Positions 42,426-52,859 of a stretch of 64,000 nucleotides of DNA are shown here, one piece after another (within the stretch, counting starts at the first letter, position 1; each line of letters opens with the position of its first letter). This DNA comes from Isoetes taiwanensis (lineage: Eukaryota > Streptophyta > Lycopodiopsida > Isoetales > Isoetaceae), in assembly GCA_021234155.1 (NCBI GenBank), contig JAJEKV010000019.1:2527999-2591998 (forward strand), read 5' to 3'. Made by a program: the position numbers and the translations under genes. The notes under the pieces were generated by a model. It worked only from the letters and a program-made list of their open reading frames with translations, was not told where the DNA came from and did no database searches.

Positions 42426-45294
42426 AGGAAGGAAGGAAGGAAGGTTCTTTTATCGTCCACGGAGACCAATCGGTCTATGGGACCCAATACAAAAACGCAG
42501 CGACAAGTGAATTATCGCCCGGATTAAAACCCTCACCAAGGGTTTTCGAGGGAAAACCGCGGGCGTTAATCACCTGGCCGACAAACCGTCCCTAACATAT
42601 AAAATGCGTAAACACCCAAATATATACGATCATGCACCACACCCTGTGAGGTGCCTAATCACGGGCCGGCGGAAGGGGCAAGGTGACCTCGCAGTCCAAA
42701 GACCTCCCCAATGTACGACCCCGTGGCATCGTCATTGGCGGTGTTCATCGGCAAATGCAAGGGCAAGTCCGGCCCGTACTAAAGGAGCGTATCCGGCCCG
42801 GATCCGGATCAACCGGGCAACTCCGGAAAGTGTGAGACTCATCCTCAATGGTACCCGCTTGGACAAAGACCGGACAGCTCCATTCTGGCGGGGCTCCCCA
42901 ATCCACCTGCCCGCCTCGGATCTGCGAAGATGGTGGGCACCGTCTCTTGAATGGAGTGCGCAATGAGTCTCATGCTTTCCGGGGGCATTTGAACGCATGA
43001 GGTAGCCGCGGCCCCGCTAACACGGGGTTGATGTGCTCCTGTAATGGGCCATTTTGACGCGCTCACAGAGCCGCCGAGGTCCCGCAGCTTGCCAAGGAAA
43101 CAAGCGCCTAGGTACTCCCCCGCCAGCCGCCACGACGGCCAGGCTCACCTCGGCGACGTAAATCCGTGCTCCCTGCACATTCCATTTGGCGAACCAGTCT
43201 CTCTTACCCTCCAACATGCCCTAAGCGGCCAAGGACCCATGGCCCGCGGTGTAAGCAGTGCGGGAGCCGAGCATCACCCGCAAGTAACCACTTTTTCGAA
43301 AATAGGCGATGTGTCTATCAAGGGCTGCCCGAAGCGGCAAAGAATCCGATTTCACAGCGGAATCGATGGGGACTGAAGGTTTCACCCAAGTGCCCGTGCC
43401 AAAATGCCCATACACTGCTCCAAAGTCATTCAGTGTAAAAGCGAACGACCCCCCAACCCTCGACCCATGTCTGACAAGGGCCGGCTCGACCCGGTGCGGA
43501 TGTGACCCATGGCCCCAATCATAGAGCTACGCACGGTGACTGTTGCATGCGCATTCATAAAGCTCCGGGGCCGTCACCATGGCGGATAGACGCCTCAAGA
43601 GAGCGAGGAGGGAACCACCTAGGTACTTGTAGGTGGGCGTGGCGTCCACAGTATCCCCCGATATGTGAGTGCAGGAGGCATGGGGTGGCGATGAAGAGGA
43701 TATGAGAACCACCCTGGTCTTGGCGGATTGACCGCATGTTCGTAGCGACAAAATGTGTCCTGGGAAGCCCGGGGTGAGATTTTACATAGCTTAAGGGGTG
43801 TGGGCGGCGAGCCAACATCGTCGCATAGATGAGCTGGCGGATGACCTGTGCAAAAGCCGATGCCATCCCCCCATGCCGATGGCGGGGCTCTAGCCCGAAT
43901 GTAGAGGCCAAAAGTGTTGGCGAGAGGGGGCAACCCTCGCTTGGGACCCCCAATACCATCGATGAATGCTCGGCCCGTCCGCATCACCTTAAAACAACTC
44001 TCATACAACCCGTATATGGCATTCTCGCACTTACGGGGGAGAGCCCAGTTGATGCGCGGTCTAGCCCGCGGCTTTTCCTTGGAACAGATCAAAAGCCTTA
44101 GCGGGGAGTCCACAAAGCAAAGAATACAAGTCCTGCCGGATGATTCCGGTGCCTTCAATCGGTGCGCAGTAAAGATATAGTCAATCGTTGAGTGGCGGGG
44201 TCCAAAGCTCCCTGTGGAGGGCTCGCACATCCGGCCGCCTCTTCCGGGGTCAACTGCTGCTTTCGAGAATGCCGTACAAACGGTTTGGCAAATCTTGAAT
44301 CGACCATGATCGCCCCAGAATTGGCCTGGACAGTTGTGGGTCGCCCGCCTTTGTGAATGGGGAACAACCCCGCTTGTGGTCCATTGGCCGGGGAGACCTT
44401 CCCGCAATGCTGCTACGAGCAGGGTAGTGAGGACCGGCACAAGCGGTCAGCCATTTGAGTAACTTCGGCACGATACCATCGAGGTCACCGCCTTCCCATT
44501 AGCCAGCCGCGCGGGCCCTCCTCAACATCCTCGTCCACGAAACCAATGGGGCCATCCCGTGGGGTATGGGCGCACGCGTCCCGGGCCCGGGTCATAGAGG
44601 CCGCCGCGTACCGCTCCCACCGCCCGGTGTGATGTCCCCAGAGGGCGGCTGGCTGTTCAAGCACTCTGGCGCCAAAGGTTCGAGGATGAGTGTCCAGCCC
44701 GGGCGAACATCTCCCCGATGCACAGCAAGGTACGTGCCTTTGTGTCCTTCGGATGGGCGCGCATCGCGGTGGTGGCTCGCAAGCTGGTACACGATCCGAG
44801 GATGTGACGGAAGCCGCCGCTTGCGTTCTTTACACTCGCATCAAACCATCCAGCTACGTGGAATGTTCGCTGACCCCGAGCGGCGACGCCGGGCAGCGCC
44901 AGCACTGGCCCCGCGCATCCCGTAATAGCGGTCGTAACGGTCTGGTGCTGCACGCTTCTAGTGTGGAGGTCCCGCAATTGCTGGGAGGCGTCCATGAGCA
45001 TCTTGCCAGAGTCCTCTGCCTGCCATAATCTAGTCTCAACCGAGGGGCGGCGAGGGGTCGGCATAGTGGGGGTTCCGGGCTTTGCCAAACCAGGTCCAAA
45101 TAAAGTGGGAGGTGATCCGAGTCGACCTCCTCATCCCGACCGCCCGTGCCCATCCCAAACGCATGACAGATGCATATCTTTAGCAACTTCTGAGCACATA
45201 GTCCACCACACTAGACCCTCCCCCTGATTGTCTTGTCTGCATGTGCACTTGCGAGAATCGGGCCACTGTGAAAGGCCATTGCAAATTATCAAGT
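42426..45294 (-). mobile_element. LINE-C inserted in copia-2 integrase
   Basis: A GC-rich block on the minus strand. From high to low coordinate: the endonuclease end (LIICNGLSQWPDSRKCTC, then DSDHLPLYLDLVW, the S-D-H-x-P motif); pre-RT; RT segments (TIDYIFTAHRLKAPE, ILCFVDSPLRLL, EGCPLSPTL, and a degraded ADD box read as LCDDV or LIYATM in two frames at about 43800-43830); and the C-terminus GTIEDESHTFRSCP (about 42830). It ends in a (TTCC)n tail (GGAAGG repeats at 42418-42446) after the conserved 3' UTR boxes seen at 8283 and 16540. It is 5' truncated within the endonuclease, the usual outcome of target-primed reverse transcription. Frameshifts abound. Confidence 0.8.
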
Positions 45295-45745
45295 CAAAAA
45301 TGCCACATGCAACACAGCTTTTGGAGCTTCTGCATGCTGGTATATGTGGCCCACTACCTTGTGTTTTGAGTGGTGCACGATATTTCATCTTGTTTGTAGA
45401 TAATTTTACCTGTAGAGTTTTTGTATATTTTCTCTCTACGAAGTTCCAAGTGTTCACCAAATTCCAAGTTTTTAAAAGTATGGTGGAGACTCAGATTGGC
45501 AAAGTGACCAGGAGATTACGTACTGACAATGGTGGAGAATTTACCTCTGCTCAATTCAAGTGTTTTTGTGAAGAGCACGGTATAGCTTGTGAGCCTACCA
45601 TCACTTATTCCCCTCAGCAAAATGATATTGTTGAGTATCAGGAACATGCGATAATCAATGTTGTTCGATGCATGCTTATTCATGCTGGCTTGGATAAGTC
45701 ATTTTGGGCAGAAGCTATGGCTACTGCTGTTTATGTGCAAAATTG
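45295..45745 (+). pseudogene. Copia-2 integrase core
   Basis: Reading resumes with KMPHATQLLELLHAGICGPL, where the first catalytic Asp (usually H-x-D-x-C-G-P) is Gly. RLRTDNGGEFTS keeps the second Asp. DIVEYQEHAIINVVRCML keeps the catalytic Glu. The Gly substitution alone would inactivate the enzyme. A stop follows VYVQN. Confidence 0.85.
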
Positions 45746-45888
45746 AACAGTAACTTCTTCTCTGAAAGGCATAACTCCTTTTCAATTATGGACAGGAGTC
45801 AAACCAAATGTTCAAAATTTGTGAGTTTTTTGTTGTCTAGCCTATGTTCATATTCCAAAAGAGAAGAGAAAGAAGCTTGAATGTGGAT

Positions 45889-46040
45889 AATAGGTCTTTA
45901 CATCCTCATGTTGGTAATGAGCTTTTAAATGGGTCTTTACATCCTCATGTTGGGAATGAGCTTGTAAATATGTCTTCACATCCTCATGTTGGGAATGAGT
46001 TTGAAGATGGGTTCATCCTCATGTTGGGAATGAGCTTGTA
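45889..46040 (+). repeat. 39-bp tandem repeat in copia-2 (four units)
   Basis: Units of the type TCTTTACATCCTCATGTTGG plus GAATGAGCTTGTAAATATG recur four times and encode SLHPHVGNELLN-like 13-residue repeats in one open frame. The last unit is shortened and frameshifted. Confidence 0.9.
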
Positions 46041-46118
46041 AATCCTAAAGTGAAAGATGTCGATTTGTTGGAAAAGGATACTTGCGAGTCGTGTTACAAG
46101 TTTAAGACAAACTTCTAG

Positions 46119-46163
46119 AGAATAGAATAGAATAGTTTTTTTAACGTCCACGGAGGTTGGTAG
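46119..46163 (-). mobile_element. LINE-C family 3' tail fragment in copia-2
   Basis: AGAGAATAGAATAGAATAG followed by AACGTCCACGGAGG matches the pentanucleotide tail and first 3' UTR box of the LINE-C family (compare 8283-8320 and 42446-42470). Only about 45 bp is present, between the integrase and RT parts of copia-2. Confidence 0.6.
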
Positions 46164-46490
46164 GCCAAAGTGAACTCTTATTTTTCTGATGGATTTCTAA
46201 GTTTTGCAGATTCCAATGTGTATATAAGACGCTCTCAAGAATATTTTATAGTGATTGCACTTTATGTGGATGACACTGTTTTGGCAATCATGAGAAGATT
46301 TTCTTCTGCAGTTAGGCATATTACCAAATCGCAAGAACAGATATTAGAAAATCGTAGCACTCGGATTTTTTTCATCCGAGTGCGAGACCAAATTTGCAGG
46401 TGGGGGGAGATTATCTATGAGTTGCAATATTTGGTCGTCGTTCTTAGACACGATATTTTTTATATCTTATTTGGTGAAAGACTAAAGTCG
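46164..46490 (+). pseudogene. Copia-2 RT remnant
   Basis: SFADSNVYIRRSQEYFIVIA followed by LYVDDTVLAIM is the RT palm with the YVDD active site. The N-terminal RT and nearly all RNase H are missing. The frame then drifts up to the polypurine tract. Confidence 0.8.
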
Positions 46491-46499
46491 CAGGTGGGG

Positions 46500-46637
46500 T
46501 GTTAGCAAAGCTGCCTATATTAGGAAGGCAACGTGCCTTTATAAAAAGGCAACGTGAGCTACTTTTATCTTTCACCTTTTTCCTTGGATGTACCTTTTAT
46601 GATACCTATATATTGTAACACACATCATTCGATATAG
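46500..46637 (+). repeat. Copia-2 3' LTR, truncated
   Basis: It starts TGTTAGCAAAGCTGCC after AGGTGGGG and follows the 5' LTR to about CATTCGATATA, where it breaks into LINE-B ORF1 sequence. About 65 bp of the LTR end is lost, so no target duplication can be read. Confidence 0.8.
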
Positions 46638-46639
46638 GT

Positions 46640-47330
46640 GGGGGTAGCTATCTCCAACGGAGGCATGCTACTTGGTATCTCCACTAACAGATTACCTGAT
46701 GACCCGCCCAACTCGCACTCAGTTTGCATAGCCTCAGAATCCGAAGGGGTCGCCTCCAACACTGGAAGCTGCCAGACCAAATCGCCTATAGAATGAATCT
46801 GCTGACAGACCGATATAGAGTTTGCCATCTCTACCATAGCGGGACCAATTGCTGGGTGCTGCACAGATTCTTCTATAGCCGACATATGGCTTGCCATCTC
46901 AATCATAGCAGATTCAGGTGGTGCACAGATTCTTCCATAGGAATCGCCTCAGATAAGAGTTTGGAATTCGGAGCCAGCTAGGCTAGTTTATGTCTGTCTC
47001 TGTGACATCTCTGATGCCACTACAACACCCTTGCTTTTAACCAGATGTGGGGTATCTGGAACTGCTCTATTTGCCTTCAATCCTTGGACGATTCCCGCAG
47101 AGCAGGATGCTTGGCCGCCCCTGGGTGAATCGACTGGTGATGCTGCTTCAGGTGTAACCTTGGATGATGGCCAAGCATGGCAAATCTGTTGGGTTTGCCG
47201 AGCAGATTTGCCATGCTGGGTCCGCCCGGGTGGTGCCGGAATACCATCATGGCCTGTTCGAGCCATAGTTACTGCCTCAAAGCTCATCCAGGTTCATGAT
47301 CGCCTCAAACTGCCTCAAACCGCCACCTCG
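46640..47330 (-). pseudogene. LINE-B ORF1 N-terminal region
   Basis: Two minus-strand frames (46988-47287 starting MSFEAVTMARTGHDG, and 46625-46906 with MIEMASHMSAIEESVQHPA) are Ser/Pro/Met-rich low-complexity sequence, as in LINE ORF1 leaders. Assignment rests on position upstream of the ORF1 core on the other side of copia-2. Confidence 0.5.
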
Positions 47331-47467
47331 GTTCATCCCGCTACCTCCTATTTTTTCTAAGATGTAGCAGCAACTTTTTTCCCAAGAATTACATTGATGT
47401 AAGAGCATTATTTTTTTTTTTGGCTCCAAATCTAGTGGCCGATTACCAAAAATTGACGTTACATTGG

Positions 47468-49024
47468 GGGTCTTTTTGTTCCCTCAAATCGGGTCTTGCG
47501 GCCGAAAAATCGCCAAGCGATTTTGGGGATGAAATCGCTTAGCGATTTTCCCCGCTGAAAAGGCCCCACGGAAAACCGAAAATGCCGTGGCGCTTAAAAA
47601 AAAAAAAATCGCTTAAGCGATTTTCACCGTTTGCTCGTTGATTGTTTTCACCGCACTTCCATTTTCGGGCGACCAGCCGTGTACGCCCTCCTCGCTATGC
47701 CCGCTTTTGCCAATCCTGCTTTACGCAGAATTGGCCGCTAGGCGCTTGTTTGTTGTGTTTGATCAGCTCAATATTTGGTCCGATCTCATAAAACAGCTCC
47801 CAACATGTGCCCTAACCATCCAAAGCTCCCACGCTTCCAAAAAATCGGATCATGCCGAAATTTTCTGGGAAGATTGCATCGAATTCCTGGCCATCTCATA
47901 GTCTTGCTTACATTCGTTTGTACCAATGTTTGCTACATTGAAAGAGTAGGGTTTTTGATTGCCTACAACTGGCTTTGCAGACTAACTCTGGAGTTGCTCA
48001 AAACATAAAAGGTCAAGTGTTGTGCGCATTCTATTTTGGTTATGCACTTTCTCGGTGCACTGTGGATGGGTTGCCTGAGTGTTGGGGAAGAAGAACCTGT
48101 TATTCTCTTTTATCTTGTGGTCTTTTATTTACTGCTCTCACTCTAGTTAAATTGATGCGATTCAGTAACCGATCACGCCGAGTGCTTGTTGGTATAGCAC
48201 AAGGTTTCATTTTCCTTCAATTCATACTGTTCTTGCCCAATGGGTGCCACCACATGAGCGCTCTCGATCTGTATCACTGACCACATCAGTAATGTATTTT
48301 GGAGCTGACTTTTGAAAATCGCTGACTTTTGAAAATCTTTTTTTTTTAATTGAAGTCGGTATATGTATATTAAAGTATAAGTAAAAAAAGTACATGGAAA
48401 AAAAACTTTTTACAGGGAAGTTTAACTTAGAAAAAGATAGGAGGGCAAGAATCCCTCCTATCTATTAAAAAATCAAGAACTATTTGAGGAATATAGAAAG
48501 CTATAAGTCTATAAATAGTTACTGTGTAAGATATTTTTATGCATCCAATAAGGGTTCTCTGTTTAGAAGCTCGATCTCGTGTTTAGATTAGTAACTTTCC
48601 TTCCTTTTCCTCGACCTCCTCCCGGCTTTGGGTACGTAGAACATACACTGACCGGTACCACTCTTTACATTGTATCTCCCCTTTGCATCTTTGGCCAGCA
48701 GAATCAACTCCCGTCGATATTGTAATTTTGATCACAAAGCAGCAATACACAAACATCGACTTTTGAAAATCGCTAGCGATTTTCAATTTTAAAACAAATC
48801 ACCCGCGGGTGGAGGCCGACGGACCGACAGTTTTAAAAACCACCGCCAGTGATCCCATTTTTCTCGGCTGACGGAAAGCGAAAATCATTAGCGTTTTTCA
48901 CTTTCCCCCTTTGAAAATAATTTTGCGATTTTCGCAAAAATTGCAAAAATCACTTAAGCGATTTTCCCAAAATCGCTTAAGCGATTTTGGTCCGCGATGA
49001 ACCGTTTCGGGGCCCAAAACACCC
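47468..49024. mobile_element. TIR element carrying host gene fragments (Pack-TIR)
   Basis: The left end (47468-47555) and right end (about 48940-49024) are inverted repeats of about 85 bp with mismatches. Shared blocks are GGGT(C/G)TTTT, a GCGG(C/A)C box and two AAAATCGCTTAAGCGATTTT-type palindromes. Between them lie a PHT4-like coding fragment (plus strand), a poly(T)/AT segment and a minus-strand stretch with RELILLAKDAKGRYNVKSGT (about 48630-48720) that may be a second captured fragment. No transposase is seen. No target duplication is clear. Confidence 0.6.
47897..48317 (+). pseudogene. PHT4-type anion/phosphate transporter fragment
   Basis: Consecutive frames read LLTFVCTNVCYIERVGFLIA, then NSGVAQNIKGQVLCAFYFGY and RRVLVGIAQGFIF, then IHTVLAQWVPPHERSRSVSL and TTSVMYFGA. 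These are transmembrane helices 1 to 4 of the SLC17/PHT4 family (E/D-R-V motif, G-x-I/V-L-S-x-F-Y-x-G-Y, R-x-L-V-G-x-A-Q-G, W-x-P-P-x-E-R-S-R). Two frameshifts break it, and helices 5 to 12 are absent. The pieces run on without visible introns. It lies between the inverted ends of a TIR element, so it is a captured copy rather than a resident gene. Confidence 0.75.
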
Positions 49025-49047
49025 GGGGGTGGGGAGAGATGATTTCT

Positions 49048-49177
49048 GGGTGAAAATAGAGTTGCCCTTGTCAGGCTGATGTGGCGCAATTCCAACGGTT
49101 GGTGATTCCATCCTGAAGAATAACCAACGGTCATGACTGTGCCACGACCCATTACAAGGGTAACTCTATTTTCACCC
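49048..49177. mobile_element. 130-bp MITE
   Basis: The left arm GGGTGAAAATAGAGTTGCCC+TTGT and the right arm are 24-bp inverted repeats with one mismatch. The interior of about 80 bp has a further inverted pair (AACGGTTGG and CCAACGG). The following 49178-49560 has no gene. Confidence 0.8.
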
Positions 49178-49599
49178 CATTTTTACAATATGTCTATGGA
49201 AAGCATATATTATTTCTTTTGAATTTAAATACTACATGATTTTACATTGCACATTGGTCCTAATGGTCCAAAAAGCGCAGTGTTAATACATTTCATTTCA
49301 TTTCATTGGCAATGAAGAGGAACAATTGTTGTTTTTTTGCAGATGTCGGCACCTAACACTTGCGTGCAAGCATCACATTGGCAATGGAGGAATGGTTGTA
49401 TTTAGATTCGAGATAAGATAAGAGTCTTAACCCAAGGAAGAAGTTTCAGGTCTCAATCAATAATCTTGCAACAATCAAATTTGGTATTTTTGTAACATAT
49501 GATTTATTAAGGTTAATAGGTGGTATTCGTATACCAAACCGTATGAATACCGTGAGAAAGACGGGGGGTTAACGCATACTGAGATCCATTTTTTTTTTC

Positions 49600-51330
49600 C
49601 CCTAGGTTTGGGAGGCGTCCTTCCCGGGCTCCCAAAGACTTTTGGCGCCGCTTCAAATCCCGAGGAGGATGGGGGCGGGAAAGGGATCGGCATGTTGGCT
49701 TATCTTCCTGCGAGGGCTTACGGTTTGATTTCGGCCTTCCCCGCAGGTGAGTTAGCGCTGTGCCGTGTGTTTTACCTCTTTCGATTACATTTGCTTGAGA
49801 TGTCTTTAAGAAGGGAGGCCAGGAGGGCAAGGGGCATGCAAATCTTCCATCCGGTTCGATGGCCTCTATGGCTCGCTCATCCGCAGGCTATTTGATTCTA
49901 TCCCTTTGCGGATACTAGCCCGAAATGGGATTCAATTGATGTTTACATTACTTTTAGGCCTTTCCTCGACAAGATGTTCCCAAATCTTTCTATGATGCCC
50001 TTGTCGATTTTGTGACTCCAAATGTCTACAGTGGGCAAGAGCCTTGGAAAGGGCTCCTACCGATCACTTACATGTTCGTGGTGTTTTGAGAGGTCGATTC
50101 GTAAGTCCTAAGGCCTTGAATGATGCTATCAAAAAAAGACTTCAATCGGTCTCCCAAGCCCCTTTGGCGTGGTGTTGGTCCGCAAAGCTTTGAAAAATAA
50201 TAGGTCATTGTTTTGAGGGAATGGTAGGATATTGTATGAAAGATTTTGGAAAAGTTCACTATAGTTGTCATATGCACAATATCTCCTCAATCTATGATTG
50301 AAAAAGGTAAGGATCTTTATTTGAGGTGGGGTGCGGCGAGGTGATACTAAAGGGGTTGTGTGTCTTGGATAATAGGAATCTTTTAAATAAGGCATGCCAT
50401 TACGTGATGTATCATGGGGGTCGTAGACTATCCCCAAGCCCCACCTTTACTTTGTGCGAGGATGTTGAGGTCCGGAAAATACACATTAAGTAGTTCTTGG
50501 ATTATTCCTCATAATAATTACGCCCCATGTGAATGAACACAGTGGGGCAAACATGGAGAGTGTTGCTTAATCCTGCCGGGTGTTGGCCTTCCCGACATAA
50601 GAACTATTATCTTTGGTTATCCTTCGGGGTTTGTTCCTGTTGAGAGGAATGGGCCCGGTAGAAGGCGCTATTGGGATGATGCCATTCCAGCCAGACGAAA
50701 CAGACTCAAACTTTGAGGATCTCGCATGAGAGAACCTTTAGCTCGAGGATATATCCCCGATGTTGGTGCGGACTATATCCCCTGTGTACGTGGGACCACA
50801 CCATGGCGTGGGGTTGATTTCTTTCATGTGGTTCCTTCTTGTACAAAGTATAGTCTTTTGTATTTATCTCATTGTATTTCTCTCTGGGTTTATGGTTGGT
50901 TTATCCTCCCGAAGTGAGAAGTCTTTACTTCACCGAGGAATTTGTGACTAGCATTGTGCGGGTTGGTACCCGAGGCGACAGTTGGACGACCTCATTGAGG
51001 ATCCCCGAGAAGGCGATAGGAAGCTTCTATGTTGCTATAAATTCTGCCTTTATCTCTGGCAGGTAATGGGACCGCCTTTGGTGTGCTTTGGAATCGAGTC
51101 GCATGTGTTGCGCCACACATGAGCTTGGCAAGGGCTCTCCCGACACGTGGGAGATACGCCAGCCTGATCGCACCATCGTGGGCATGCAGCTCAATGAACC
51201 GGGAATTGAGAGCTTTGTGTTGAACTTGCATCCGGGTTATCTGGGTTATGTGTGATGAACTTATATGTTGTTGTGATTCAACTATTTCGCCATGTGGCTT
51301 CGTATCGGGTATTTCAATGTAAATATTTGA
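49600..51330 (+). pseudogene. HUH-endonuclease (Rep-class) transposase gene, copy 2
   Basis: Plus-strand counterpart of 32790-34547, more decayed, with frames changing about every 100-200 bases. Matching blocks in order are KWDSIDVYITF (motif I-like), QDVPKSFYDALVDF, TDHLHVRGVLRGRF (HUH codons 50065-50073), HCFEGMVGYCMKDFGKVHY (Tyr codon 50230-50232), EKGKDLYLRWG, TLSSSWIIP, FVPVERNGPGRRRYWDDAIP and, in the C-terminal part, FTEEFVTSIVRVGTRG and EIRQPDRTI. The last two match AQEFVNSVIQVGTE and EIRQLDAVI of copy 1. Conservation of all motif blocks despite many indels shows a shared protein ancestor. Stops exclude function. Confidence 0.7.
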
Positions 51331-51417
51331 CATTTGTTTGCTTGATAATTGGACACATTTTCCGTTTGTATTTCCCGACGGTGTTTATTCGATGGGGCAT
51401 TGGCCCCTTGTATAAGG

Positions 51418-51489
51418 GAGCTCCATTAGTTGGAGCTCTCTTATGCTCCTACTGAGCCGTGGTTACTTGGGGTTCGATTCCCCGGGCTC
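51418..51489 (+). other. HUH element copy 2: 3' hairpin plus tRNA T-arm-like stem-loop
   Basis: GAGCTCC/GGAGCTC hairpin (51418-51438), then GAGCC (51454), a spacer, the stem-loop GGGGTTCGATTCCCC (51469-51483) and GGGCTC (51484-51489) closing an outer stem. Order and polarity match copy 1 at 32352-32267. Sequences beyond it on the two copies are not alike, so this probably marks the 3' terminus. Confidence 0.6.
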
Positions 51490-52859
51490 GGCCTGATATT
51501 TGATCTCAGGGTATAATAAAGATTCTTTGGAGAATACGCCATGGTTTTATTTATAGTTGCATGTATTTTTGTTCAAGTCAAACAAGCCAGGTATGACTTG
51601 TAAAGGACTTGAAATGGAGGGCAGGGATGCTCTTAGAGAGCATCTTGACTTTTGGACCATTGTCTTTTTTTTTAAATGGCTGTCATCTGACGGCCCAAAA
51701 TCCATAATACAAGTTATATCCATAATACAAGTGGAAAGGTAAAAGTTAGTTAGGGAAAACCCCAAAATAGTCTTCCAAGGTTTACTTTAAGGTCGAGATA
51801 TTGGTCCCTACCTTGACTGGTACCAAATATACAACCTAACTCCAACCGTGGGCCAAAAAAAGTGATAGTAAAAGTCTCACAGTAAAGTACAGCCACGTGC
51901 TATAGTTTCCAAAGTCCATTATTGCGCACAAGGACAATGGTTAATCTGGAAGTTGGCCAACCTTTTGCAATATGTTGTACTTGCCCTCTAAATGGCTGGT
52001 CATGAATTAAGGCCGTAGATTGGCCTCTACTGTTGGGATAATGGACTCTAACGAATTTGCAGTAAAAAAAAAAAAAAAAAAGTCTACCTAATGCATTCTG
52101 GCTCCAGCTAATGGAAACCTACCACATTATCGAGATGCATATCCTATACTTGGTACTTTTAGCTGCACACACTAGCCCAAGATATAAGTACAAGTAGTCA
52201 TCACATATCTCCATCCAAGAAAAAAGAATTCTATGTCTACATGTCAAAAAATCACACATCCTCTATTTTCTGTTGTTAAAAGAATACAATCAAAAAAATT
52301 ACAGACTCCATTTTCTGTTGTTAAGAAGAATACAGAATTCAGAACATTGATGCACGCTTAAGGGCATTTTATGCCATACAGAAAAGACGCTTGCTTTCAG
52401 GTCTTTTGCAGCAACTTTCTTATTCCTCTGCTTTGATATCGATACAACATGTAGCATAAAAAGCATAGAGGAGGACAGCTATTGCATAGAACGTCCACCT
52501 TTCAATTGTTACAAATCTTTATATGTGCAGAGAAAGTAATGTGATCAGATTGCTAATTTTGAGCTCTGCACTACGGAAAAGAATAATAGAATTATTTGAG
52601 ATGGTGATCTTTCCAAAGAAGCAAATTCTCAGCACAGTGCATAAGCACTGTTGCTGCTCACTAATGCGGCGGAGAAGTGCAGTCAGAATACAACAGCTAT
52701 TTGAATCTTTACAGCCTAATGGCATAATATTTCCTAACAGGTACAGTATTGCCTGCACCTAAAGGTTTATTATTGAATATAACTTGAGGACCTTTTATAG
52801 GACATACAACTTACCAGTTCCAAAAGAATTTCATTCAATGTGATAAACAATCTGCATCG
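51490..52859. other. Intergenic stretch, no gene found
   Basis: Short ORFs only. A run of 19 A lies at 52063-52081. The last few hundred bases are the probable 3' flank of the minus-strand gene ending at 52860. Confidence 0.5.

Larger units (their letters stand above)
40609..46637 (+). mobile_element. Copia-2: Ty1/copia retrotransposon inserted in LINE-B
   Basis: It has a 5' LTR (40609-40811), primer-binding site, Gag, protease, integrase, RT remnant, polypurine tract AGGTGGGG (46492-46499) and a truncated 3' LTR (46500-46637). LINE-C interrupts the integrase, and a short LINE tail plus a 39-bp tandem repeat separate integrase from RT. Stops are common and the element is dead. Confidence 0.9.
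35986..47330 (-). mobile_element. LINE-B, multiply interrupted
   Basis: Minus-strand LINE modules appear in order from high to low coordinate: ORF1 N-terminus (46640-47330), ORF1 core (about 39430-40608), endonuclease (about 38540-39160), the pre-RT region (38216-38540) and the post-RT C-terminus (35986-36773). Copia-2 splits ORF1, and a probable solo LTR lies where the RT core should be. The RT core itself is not seen. The C-terminal block matches LINE-E (58860-59200). Confidence 0.75.

Noticed and set aside
42604-45028. Many long plus-strand ORFs in the GC-rich block.
   Set aside because: They are shadows of the high GC content. LINE endonuclease and RT motifs are on the minus strand.
51454-51489. 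A tRNA gene (GGGGTTCGATTCCCC T arm).
   Set aside because: No D arm, anticodon arm or 7-bp acceptor stem can be built around it. It is better explained as part of the HUH element 3' structure.
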